Assembly (NCBI GenBank): GCA_023413185.1
Contig: JAEZQD010000113.1
Location: 1-36,130, forward strand
Direction: 5' to 3'
Origin: Bacillota bacterium
Lineage (GTDB): Bacteria; Bacillota; Clostridia; Oscillospirales; Ruminococcaceae
Length of the DNA stretch: 36,130 nt
Position 1 is the first letter of the stretch. Each line of letters begins with the position of its first letter. The notes beneath the pieces are model-generated. The model was not told the origin of the DNA, did no database searches, and saw nothing but the letters and a program-made list of their open reading frames with translations. Shown piece by piece: positions 15,723 to 22,336 of this stretch. A program made the translations under genes and the position numbers.

Positions 15723-16238
15723 GTGTTTAACGTAAATGATACTGTAATGTACGGGAACTCCGGCGTTTGTACGATTGTTGACATCCGAACTGAAAAGTTT
15801 GGTCCAGAAGAGGTATTGTATTATATCTTAAAGCCCGTTTACCATGAAAGGTCTACGATTTACTGCCCTGTGGATAACGAAAAGATAAAGATTCGTAAAC
15901 TGCTTTCCGAGCAAGAGGTGTATGATTTAATTCAGCTTATGCCCGAAGCAGAAACACAATGGATAGAGAACGAGCAGCAAAGAAAGCTGCAGTTTAGCAC
16001 CCTGCTAAAAAGCGGAAGCCATGAGAATTTGGTACGACTAATCAGAACAATCTATCTCAACCGTGACGAAAAGGCAAAGGCAGGCAAGAAATTCCATGCC
16101 GCAGACGAGCGGGTAATGAAGGAAGCGGAAGGGCTGTTGTACGAGGAGCTTGCCCATGTGCTTCATATCGATCCGGACGATGTCATGGATTTTATCGCCG
16201 GGCAGTTGGAGCCTGACCAACAGGCAAAGAACGCATAA
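15723..16238 (+). CDS. CarD family transcriptional regulator
   Basis: 171 residues. The N-terminal RNA-polymerase-interacting domain (CarD_CdnL/TRCF Tudor-like, about 1-60) reads MFNVNDTVMYGNSGVCTIVDIRTEKFG...YYILKPVYHERSTIYCPVDN. The helical C-terminal domain (about 65-165) includes LVRLIRTIYLNRDEKAKAGKKFHAADERVMKEAEGLLYEELAHVL, also family-typical. Proteins of this kind stabilise the open promoter complex by binding the polymerase beta subunit. The start is a GTG 10 bases after GGAGG (15708-15712). It is monocistronic with its own promoter and terminator. Confidence 0.92.
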   Translation: MFNVNDTVMYGNSGVCTIVDIRTEKFGPEEVLYYILKPVYHERSTIYCPVDNEKIKIRKLLSEQEVYDLIQLMPEAETQWIENEQQRKLQFSTLLKSGSHENLVRLIRTIYLNRDEKAKAGKKFHAADERVMKEAEGLLYEELAHVLHIDPDDVMDFIAGQLEPDQQAKNA

Positions 16239-16270
16239 TCGTTGCCCTGTGCATACTGTACGATAACGTT

Positions 16271-16307
16271 AAAATACCGGCGCCCTGATGGGAACCGGTA
16301 TTTTTTT
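16271..16307. terminator. Bidirectional terminator between the CarD-like gene and mltG
   Basis: AAAATACCGG (16271-16280) and CCGGTATTTT (16295-16304) pair perfectly. The + side has seven Ts and the - side four, so it can serve both convergent genes. Confidence 0.9.
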
Positions 16308-16319
16308 ATTTTCGCTTGT

Positions 16320-17246
16320 TTAATCCCCCGATGAGCCGCTGGTCGACTGTGCGCCGAGTGCGGCGTTAACCGCCTTTGCTTGTTCCCAGTTTGCGGAATG
16401 AACCGCAAAGGTCTTCGCATAGTAGAATTGATTCGTTTTGTCGGTTAAAAAATAGTAGTAATCGGACTGTTCGGGATACAGTGCCGCCTTAATCGCATCG
16501 AGCCCGGGGCTGCAAATTGGACCCACAGGAAGGCCATTGCACTCATAGGTGCTGTACGCATTGTAGTAAGCGGTATTCTCCTGCTCGGTGACAAACGGGG
16601 TGATGTTTAACCTGACATAGAAGATTGTGACATCCGATTGCAGCTTTGGAAAATCAGGTGAGTTCAGGCGGTTGTGAAACACCGACGATATCATCGTCCT
16701 CTGGGCGGGGTCAAGAGCTTCCTCCTCAACGATGGATGCAAGCGTAATCACCTCATGCAGCGTCATTGCTTGCCGCCCAGCTTCTTCAAGCATCACATCA
16801 CCGACGCGCGCCTGGAAGTTTGATAAAAACCGCTCTAATACATCCGCCGCCGGTTCGTTAAGGTTAAAGTCGTAGGTACCCGGCAGCAAATACCCTTCCA
16901 GCCGATAATAGATGCGCTCGTGATCGGGAATCTGTGCGATAAACGGGTAGTTAAACGTCTGCGTGGTAAGGGCTGTGAGAAAATCGTCCGCCCTGCACAC
17001 GCCGTTTACTTCAAGCAAATCGGCAATCTCGCGCGCAGTCAGACCCTGCGGGATGGGCACCCGTACGGTGAGGGGCGCGCTTTCTTCCTGCTGCGAGGAG
17101 GACGGGATGGAGGAAGAAGACGATTCCTCGCCGCCCGTGCGTAACCCACAGGAAGCAAGCGGCAGGCAAGCAACACCCATCAGCGTGATTGCTGCGAGTA
17201 TTGCGGCTAATCGTTTTTGGCAGGTTGTCATGGTGAAACTCATCAT
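16320..17246 (-). CDS. mltG: MltG-like endolytic peptidoglycan transglycosylase, predicted lipoprotein
   Basis: Cuts nascent glycan strands at the membrane (YceG fold). 308 residues. The N-terminus is a signal with lipobox LASC (Cys33) followed by a Ser/Glu-rich linker. Downstream are a LysM-like region with QGLTAREIADLL (near 67), LEGYLLPGTYDF (near 116), the catalytic motif ASIVEEEA (near 169) and LQSDVTIFY (near 205). The final part has YNAYSTYECNGLPVGPICSPG (near 235) and DYYYFL. E. coli MltG has a transmembrane helix, so a lipid anchor would be a variation. The start ATG follows CGAGGA. It has a single-gene promoter. Confidence 0.93.
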   Translation of the reverse strand: MMSFTMTTCQKRLAAILAAITLMGVACLPLASCGLRTGGEESSSSSIPSSSQQEESAPLTVRVPIPQGLTAREIADLLEVNGVCRADDFLTALTTQTFNYPFIAQIPDHERIYYRLEGYLLPGTYDFNLNEPAADVLERFLSNFQARVGDVMLEEAGRQAMTLHEVITLASIVEEEALDPAQRTMISSVFHNRLNSPDFPKLQSDVTIFYVRLNITPFVTEQENTAYYNAYSTYECNGLPVGPICSPGLDAIKAALYPEQSDYYYFLTDKTNQFYYAKTFAVHSANWEQAKAVNAALGAQSTSGSSGD

Positions 17247-17297
17247 GGCAGTCCTCGTTTCTGTAAAATACGGTCAATCAAACAGCAAGCTAACACA

Positions 17298-17326
17298 ATT
17301 ATCTTATGACACGCCTTTTGTGTCAA
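17298..17326 (-). promoter_or_regulatory. Promoter of mltG with overlapping inverted repeat
   Basis: On the - strand TTGACA (17326-17321), 17 bases, GATAAT (17303-17298). TGACAC (17307-17312) and GTGTCA (17320-17325) form a perfect inverted repeat spanning the spacer and -35, a possible operator. Confidence 0.75.
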
Positions 17327-17383
17327 GTTAAAACGAGATTGGTTCAAACCGCCAGCATTTCGTTGTGCGGTATATATTTATAT

Positions 17384-17411
17384 TTGAATTTTTTGCTTCA
17401 TCTGATATACT
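17384..17411 (+). promoter_or_regulatory. Promoter of the DivIVA-like gene
   Basis: TTGAAT (17384-17389), 16 bases, and an extended -10 TGATATACT (TATACT at 17406-17411). Confidence 0.6.
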
Positions 17412-17503
17412 GTAACTGTTGACCCTTTTTCTCGCCTTATTGCGGGTTACACTATAAATGGAGACTAAAAAATCGGTACCTCTCCGGTTAAGGGGGCGTT
17501 TTC

Positions 17504-18529
17504 ATGAGCGAACGCAAGAATTTTAGAGTGTCGGTGGGCGGATACCACAAGCGCGACGTCTCGACCTATATAGAGCAACTAACCGCGGAGGCAAAGACCG
17601 CGGAGCATAAGTATCAGTCCCTGCTCAGCTCAGTGCGGCAGGAGAACACACGCCTTGTGTCGCGCATCGGCGAGCTCGAGTCGCGCATCGGCACGCTGGA
17701 ACAGCGGCTTGTTGCGCAGCAGCGCCGTGCGGATGAGATGGAACAGCAGGCGAACACCCTGATGAGCGACCTTTCGCGCTGCAGAACGGCGTTTGAACAA
17801 AACCGTCAACGTGCAAAGCGTCTTTCGCACGCGTTTGAAACCAGTGCGCGAGAGAATCAGTCCCTGCGCCAAAGCCTGTTGCACGCAGAGCGCGAGAACG
17901 AACGTTTGGAACAGATGCGCAGGCGCCTTGCCGCAATTCTGCTCGAGCCAGATGCGAGCGGCTACAGTGCGCCGCTCTCGGTTGTAAGGGGTCGCGCACA
18001 GCAAAATGAAGAGGATTACCCGGCAGGTCTTGGTAACAACGATCTGGAAGAGATGCATCAGGACCTGGATGATCTGGGCGAGAGCATAGCAAACCGTTTA
18101 GCAGACATTGACGGGTTTATTCACGCAACCGCAACCCTGCGCACAGAGCCGGAAGACGAGCAAAACGATTTTACGATGGATTCCCGTGTTTATCTGCACC
18201 CCGATGCCTCTGGTTTGGAAGACGAAGAGTTGAGGCAACCTAAGCGCGAGGATGCCCCGGTTCACACCATCATACGCGAAGACCTTTCCGGGCTTGATAT
18301 TGAAGAGGTACGCGACGCGGCACGCAAAGGGTTTACACCCCGCTCTGAGCGCAACGAAGACAATAACGAGCGGCAACACACGCCGTCGGCTGTAGAAAAG
18401 CGCTGGCAACGGCTGGGCTTTGTGGTTCGCCGAGGTCATGACGATGCGGACTACGTAGAGGAAAATCGCAAGTCCGACCCCATGTTCTCCTCCCCCATCT
18501 GGTCGGATGACGACGCGAAGCAGGGGTAG
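17504..18529 (+). CDS. DivIVA-like coiled-coil protein of unknown role
   Basis: 341 residues. The first 25 (FRVSVGGYHKRDVSTYIEQL) have the layout of the DivIVA/GpsB lipid-binding N-terminus, a Phe/Arg-x-x-x-Gly-Tyr motif followed by a helix. A long charged coiled coil fills about 25-145 (heptads with Gln, Arg, Glu, Leu), followed by an acidic low-complexity tail (about 155-341) with repeated-looking blocks such as DASGLEDEELRQ and DLSGLDIEEVRDAARKGF. There is no signal peptide or membrane helix. AAGGGGG precedes the ATG. It stands alone between cell-wall and spore genes; a role in polar or septal organisation is a guess from the fold only. Confidence 0.7.
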   Translation: MSERKNFRVSVGGYHKRDVSTYIEQLTAEAKTAEHKYQSLLSSVRQENTRLVSRIGELESRIGTLEQRLVAQQRRADEMEQQANTLMSDLSRCRTAFEQNRQRAKRLSHAFETSARENQSLRQSLLHAERENERLEQMRRRLAAILLEPDASGYSAPLSVVRGRAQQNEEDYPAGLGNNDLEEMHQDLDDLGESIANRLADIDGFIHATATLRTEPEDEQNDFTMDSRVYLHPDASGLEDEELRQPKREDAPVHTIIREDLSGLDIEEVRDAARKGFTPRSERNEDNNERQHTPSAVEKRWQRLGFVVRRGHDDADYVEENRKSDPMFSSPIWSDDDAKQG

Positions 18530-18553
18530 TTGCATCGCAAACACCAAAACAAC

Positions 18554-18587
18554 AAAAGGGGTCTGCGCATAACGCAGACCCCTTTTT
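18554..18587. terminator. Terminator between the DivIVA-like gene and the SASP gene
   Basis: A 14-bp perfect stem (18554-18567 with 18573-18586) with a T run on + and a matching A run that gives Ts on -. It can serve both converging genes. Confidence 0.92.
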
Positions 18588-18637
18588 CTAGCCTATTGAC
18601 AAGGTGAGATTATTATGAGAAACTGATGCCGCCCAAA

Positions 18638-18835
18638 CTATTTTGCGGAATTTTCGTAAGCCTCGATCATCTTCTTAACCATCTGTCCGCCGACAGAACC
18701 CGCCTGCTGGGAGGTAAGATCGCCGTTGTATCCTGCCTTCAGATTAACGCCTACCTCATTGGCAGCCTCCATCTTGAATCGGTTCATTGCCTCTCGAGCC
18801 TGAGGAACAACAATCTTATTACCGCGACTTGCCAT
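18638..18835 (-). CDS. Alpha/beta-type small acid-soluble spore protein
   Basis: A 65-residue DNA-binding protein that coats DNA in the dormant spore and protects it from UV and chemicals. The family marks are all here: the segment MEAANEVGVN, which contains a germination-protease-like cleavage motif; then GYNGDLTSQQAGSVGGQMVKKMIEAYE near the C-terminus. AAAAGGAG precedes the ATG. Transcription by forespore sigma-G would be expected, but I cannot point to a clean sigma-G promoter upstream. Its presence is the best evidence here for a spore-former. Confidence 0.96.
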   Translation of the reverse strand: MASRGNKIVVPQAREAMNRFKMEAANEVGVNLKAGYNGDLTSQQAGSVGGQMVKKMIEAYENSAK

Positions 18836-19079
18836 TTACTATACACTCCTTTTTTGTTTAGTAGCGTTTGCAGTATTATTGTAGTCCGAATCGGGTTGTT
18901 CTATGAGTGCCAATTAGCGGCATGGTAAGATGCAAATACAAGACGTTTCGGCTTAATTTGCTTTTAAATGTTAATAAAGCATCCCGCTTCCGCTTTGATT
19001 TTGCTCTAAACACATTGAGGTCTCACTTTTATCGGCAGCTTCGTGAATCGAGGTGTTTTAACGATAATTCGTTCCTTCG

Positions 19080-19250
19080 CAGCAGCCCTCCTTTCACCTA
19101 ACAGTCGGTTGCCGCAATGCGATGAGTGCCATGAGCACACCGTGAGGTGCGACCTGTCTGATGCAGATCTTAATAGGGACGGAGCGGCTAGTGCGTCCCA
19201 TGAGGGCGGGCAACGAAGCGTAGTGCGAGTTCACATATCGTATTTTTTAT
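19080..19250 (+). other. GC-rich non-coding segment in the 18836-19372 gap
   Basis: The gap between the SASP gene and ruvX has no convincing gene. AGGTG (19052-19056) and CACCT (19095-19099) can pair around AACGATAATTCGTT. Further on, GTGCCATGAGCAC and GGGACG...CGTCCC form local hairpins. The 19080-19250 part is richer in G+C than its surroundings and resembles a dispersed repeat or structured RNA, but this cannot be settled from one copy. Confidence 0.35.
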
Positions 19251-19274
19251 TCTTTACAACTTCAGTATGCGATA

Positions 19275-19324
19275 AAACCGCCGGATTACGCGTGGGCAAG
19301 TTCCCCATGCGTAATTCGGCGGTT
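19275..19324. terminator. 22-bp hairpin; likely ruvX terminator (-) and possible RNA 3' end (+)
   Basis: 19275-19296 pairs with 19303-19324 over about 22 bp. The two imperfect positions are G-U pairs in + strand RNA but A-C mismatches in - strand RNA, hinting that the + strand is the functional RNA. The - strand reading ends in TTTTATC and lies just after ruvX. Confidence 0.7.
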
Positions 19325-19372
19325 TATTCTAAATTCTATTCATATAGGCTTTGTATTGATGATGCCCCTATC

Positions 19373-19810
19373 TTAGTTGTTAACATCCTTGTCTTTTGTG
19401 TTTTTACGGTAAGCGAGGTAGCTTTCTAAGATAATCGTCGCGGCTACCGCGTCCACAATCGCTTTGCGTTTTTTGCCGCGCGTGTTGGTCTCGTTAAGGT
19501 AGCCGATGGCGCTTACGGTTGTGCCGCGCTCATCCCACAGCTCCACCGGTACCGACACCAGTGCCTTGAGTTTTTCGGCAAAATCCTCGCACTTTTTAGC
19601 GCGCTCGCCGATGGTGCCGTTCATGTTTTTTGGGTGACCGACTATAATCATCCCCACGTCGTACTCGGTTGCGGCTACGGCAACCTTTTGCAGTGTGACC
19701 AAAAAGTTTGTGGAATGTATCACCCCAATGGGCTCTGCCATAAACTCGGTGCGGTCGCACACGGCAAGACCGGTGCGGGCGTCGCCCAGGTCAACAGCCA
19801 TAATCTTCAT
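19373..19810 (-). CDS. ruvX: RuvX/YqgF family nuclease (pre-16S rRNA processing)
   Basis: 145 residues of RNase H fold. MKIMAVDLGDARTGLAVCD supplies the first catalytic Asp; VGHPKNMNGTIGERAKKCEDF lies near 58; ELWDERGTTVSA near 90; the end has KRKAIVDAVAATIILESYL with the last catalytic Asp. The homologue trims the 5' end of 16S rRNA precursor. The start follows GGGGAAGGA. In many Firmicutes it sits directly after ireB, which here lies 15 kb away on the other strand. It ends at a strong hairpin. Confidence 0.95.
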   Translation of the reverse strand: MKIMAVDLGDARTGLAVCDRTEFMAEPIGVIHSTNFLVTLQKVAVAATEYDVGMIIVGHPKNMNGTIGERAKKCEDFAEKLKALVSVPVELWDERGTTVSAIGYLNETNTRGKKRKAIVDAVAATIILESYLAYRKNTKDKDVNN

Positions 19811-19906
19811 GTCGATATCCTTCCCCCAATCGTTTACTTTTAGTATATTTCGTGCTTATATTACAAAATGCCACTCCAGTTGCACCCTTGTCTCGGATAG
19901 CAGCCG

Positions 19907-20557
19907 CTAGGGCTTTAGCTCCCATTTGCTGTGCAAAAGCATCTCGGCATCCAGATGGGAGGCATCGTTTAAATACGCGACAAAGGGCAGTCCGCTGCTT
20001 GTGTAGCGGATGTGTGTAATGCCCGTGTTGTAGCAGATAGGCGCCATTGCTATCCCCTTTTGCCCAAAGCCAAGCGCAAAGGCAAGGTAGTTTTGCAGCG
20101 CGCACCCGTGCGATACCACAGCGACGCGCCCGCCCCTGTTTTGCCGCACAATCTGACCGATGGCGGCGGTCATGCGCTCATATACCTGTACCATACTCTC
20201 GCCGCCCGGCATGGCAAAGCACTCGGGCGCATTCATGAAGCGACCGATTTCATCGGGGTATTTTGCAAACACCTCGGCAAACGGCATGCCCTCAAGGTCG
20301 CCCGCGTCAATCTCCACAAGCGCGGGTTCTACCGTTATCTCTACGCCGTGGTGGCGGTTTACCGCCTCGGCGGTCTTTCTTGCACGGGTCAGCGGGCTTG
20401 TATAGATGCGGTCGATTGCAACGTCGGCAAACCGCCCCGCAAGCCGCTCCAGCTGTTTTTCGCCCTCCGCGGAAAGGTCGGCGTCGGTTAGTCCCTGAAA
20501 GGCGCGCTGCTGGTTGCCGGCTGTTTGCGCATGGCGCACAAGGTATAATTCTGTCAT
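19907..20557 (-). CDS. Histidine phosphatase family protein (phosphoglycerate mutase-like)
   Basis: 216 residues with the catalytic RHA motif at once (LYLVRHAQTAGNQQRAFQG), then LTDADLSAEGEKQLERLA, TSPLTRARKTAEA, the acid motif LVEIDAGDLEGMPF near 82 and VSHGCALQNYL with the second catalytic His near 150. Such proteins act as cofactor-dependent phosphoglycerate mutases, sugar or nucleotide phosphatases, or RNA-related enzymes; the sequence alone does not decide. Only 34 bases separate it from pyrD and no terminator lies between, so it is probably the last gene of the pyrimidine operon. That makes a nucleotide-linked phosphatase an attractive, unproven idea. Confidence 0.9.
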   Translation of the reverse strand: MTELYLVRHAQTAGNQQRAFQGLTDADLSAEGEKQLERLAGRFADVAIDRIYTSPLTRARKTAEAVNRHHGVEITVEPALVEIDAGDLEGMPFAEVFAKYPDEIGRFMNAPECFAMPGGESMVQVYERMTAAIGQIVRQNRGGRVAVVSHGCALQNYLAFALGFGQKGIAMAPICYNTGITHIRYTSSGLPFVAYLNDASHLDAEMLLHSKWELKP

Positions 20558-20591
20558 AATGCTCTTCCCTTTATCTGTTTTCGGACAACCT

Positions 20592-21503
20592 CTACCACGG
20601 TTTAACCTGTCCTACTATAGAGTTTATATCGTCAATGCGGTTGTCGTCAAGGTATTTCGTCAGTCCATCCACGATTTTTACTGGGGCGTATGCATCCGAA
20701 AACAGTGCGGTGCCCACCTGAACGGCCGACGCGCCCGCAAGCATCATCTCGACAGCGTCCTGCCATGTGGCGATGCCACCCAGCCCCACTACGGGTATTT
20801 TAACCCTGCTTGCCACCTGCCACACCATGCGAACCGCAACGGGAAACACGGCGGGACCGCTTAAGCCGCCCACGTTATTTTTAAGTATCGGGCGGCGGCT
20901 GTTGATGTCGATGCGCATGCCGAGCAGGGTGTTAATGAGCGATACTGCGTCCGCACCCTCTGCCTCCACCGCCTGTGCAACCGACGCAATATCGGTGACG
21001 TTTGGGGTGAGCTTCACCATCAGCGGGGTGTTCTTTAATACGGGGCGCACCATGCGCACCACGCCGGCGGCGCTCTCGCAGCTTGTGCCAAACGCGGCAC
21101 CCCCCGCCTTGACATTGGGGCAGGAGATGTTGAGCTCAACCATATCCACAAGCCCGTCAAGGCGCTCGCAGATGGCTTTGTAATCGTCCGGTGTGCTGCC
21201 CGCTACGTTTGCTATGAGCGCGGTGTCTTTGGTTCTTAGGTTGGGTAACTCATGCGTGAGGAAATACTCCACGCCGGGGTTTTGCAGCCCGACGGCGTTG
21301 AGCATGCCCATGGGCGTTTCCGCCACGCGGGGTGGCGGGTTGCCGTCACGTTTAGCCAGCGTCATGCCCTTGAGCGAAACGCCCCCCCACACCGAAAGGG
21401 GGTAAAGCGCCTCGTAATCCCTGCCAAAGCCGTAGGTGCCGGAAGCCGCAATCAGCGGGTTTTTCATCTTCATGCCCGCAATATCCACCGTTAGGTTACG
21501 CAT
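20592..21503 (-). CDS. pyrD: Dihydroorotate dehydrogenase B, catalytic subunit
   Basis: An FMN enzyme oxidising dihydroorotate to orotate, class 1B, partnered with PyrK so that electrons go to NAD+. 303 residues: NLTVDIAGMKMKNPLIAASGTYG at the start, NISCPNVKAGGAAFG with the catalytic Cys near 130, MVKLTPNVTDIASVAQA, and FMN-phosphate region GLGGIATWQDAVEMMLAGASAVQVGTA near 240-265. The ATG at 21503 overlaps the end of pyrK by 8 bases, and GGAGGAGG lies just upstream; longer in-frame starts would run far into pyrK and are not family-like. Confidence 0.97.
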   Translation of the reverse strand: MRNLTVDIAGMKMKNPLIAASGTYGFGRDYEALYPLSVWGGVSLKGMTLAKRDGNPPPRVAETPMGMLNAVGLQNPGVEYFLTHELPNLRTKDTALIANVAGSTPDDYKAICERLDGLVDMVELNISCPNVKAGGAAFGTSCESAAGVVRMVRPVLKNTPLMVKLTPNVTDIASVAQAVEAEGADAVSLINTLLGMRIDINSRRPILKNNVGGLSGPAVFPVAVRMVWQVASRVKIPVVGLGGIATWQDAVEMMLAGASAVQVGTALFSDAYAPVKIVDGLTKYLDDNRIDDINSIVGQVKPW

Positions 21504-22272
21504 CAAACACGACCTCCTCCGCCTCGAACACCGGTCCGTTTTTGCACACATGCAGGTACTGTGTCTCGCCGTTTTTCTCGGTTTTGCACGCGCAGCCGAG
21601 ACACGCACCCACGCCGCACGCCATGCGTTCCTCCAGCGATAGCTGGCAGCGCACGCCGAACTGTGCCGCCGCCTCCTTAACCGCCTTTAGCATCGGTCGC
21701 GGTCCGCAGGCGTAGATGATATCCGGCTTTGATGCTTCTATCTCGCGCAGTACCACGGGCGTAACAAGCCCCTGTTCCCCCGCGCTGCCGTCGTCGGTGC
21801 ACACAAAAACCCGCGCGCCCGCCGCCTTAAAATTGTTTTGCAGGATAACCACGCCCGCATTCTTAAACCCCAGCACGGCGCGTGTATTTGTGCCGTAGTG
21901 CTTCGCAAGCTCAAGCAGCGGCGGTACGCCGATGCCCCCGCCTACCACCAAGGCGGATTGACCTGCTTTTAGCAGCGAGAACCCGTTGCCCAACGGCGCA
22001 AGCAGGTTGATGCTGTCCCCCGCGCGAAAAGCGGCAAGCACTTCGGTGCCCGCTCCCCGAATGTCAAACACCAGACGGATACAGCCCTTGTCTTGCAGCA
22101 CCTCGCAGATCGAGATGGGTCTGCGCAGCAAAAAGCCTGGGATCTGCACATGCACAAACTGCCCCGCACGGGCAATCGCCGATACCTCGTCGCACTGCAC
22201 CACAAAGCTGTAGGTGGTGTCGGCAAGCTGCTCGCACATGGCAAGCCTGTACTCACCCTGCATATAGTTCAT
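21496..22272 (-). CDS. pyrK: Dihydroorotate dehydrogenase B, electron-transfer subunit
   Basis: Transfers electrons from PyrD to NAD+ via FAD and a 2Fe-2S cluster. 258 residues. FAD domain: AGQFVHVQIPGFLLRRPISICEV near 40-60. NAD domain: LVVGGGIGVPPLLELAK near 108 and IIYACGPRPMLKAV near 195. The Fe-S ligands are in ERMACGVGACLGCACKT and HVCKNGPVF (four Cys). The ATG at 22272 follows GGGAG at 9 bases; an in-frame TTG at 22296 is less likely. It lies between carB (64 bases away) and pyrD. Confidence 0.97.
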   Translation of the reverse strand: MNYMQGEYRLAMCEQLADTTYSFVVQCDEVSAIARAGQFVHVQIPGFLLRRPISICEVLQDKGCIRLVFDIRGAGTEVLAAFRAGDSINLLAPLGNGFSLLKAGQSALVVGGGIGVPPLLELAKHYGTNTRAVLGFKNAGVVILQNNFKAAGARVFVCTDDGSAGEQGLVTPVVLREIEASKPDIIYACGPRPMLKAVKEAAAQFGVRCQLSLEERMACGVGACLGCACKTEKNGETQYLHVCKNGPVFEAEEVVFDA

Positions 22273-22336
22273 CGCTTCGTTCTCCCTCTTTCGCAAAAGG
22301 CGGGCGGGATAATAATCCGCCCGTCCGCCCTATTGA

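Noticed and set aside
19043..19429. 128-codon + strand frame in the SASP-ruvX gap
   Set aside because: No ribosome site, odd composition, runs through a 22-bp hairpin and into ruvX; no family resemblance.
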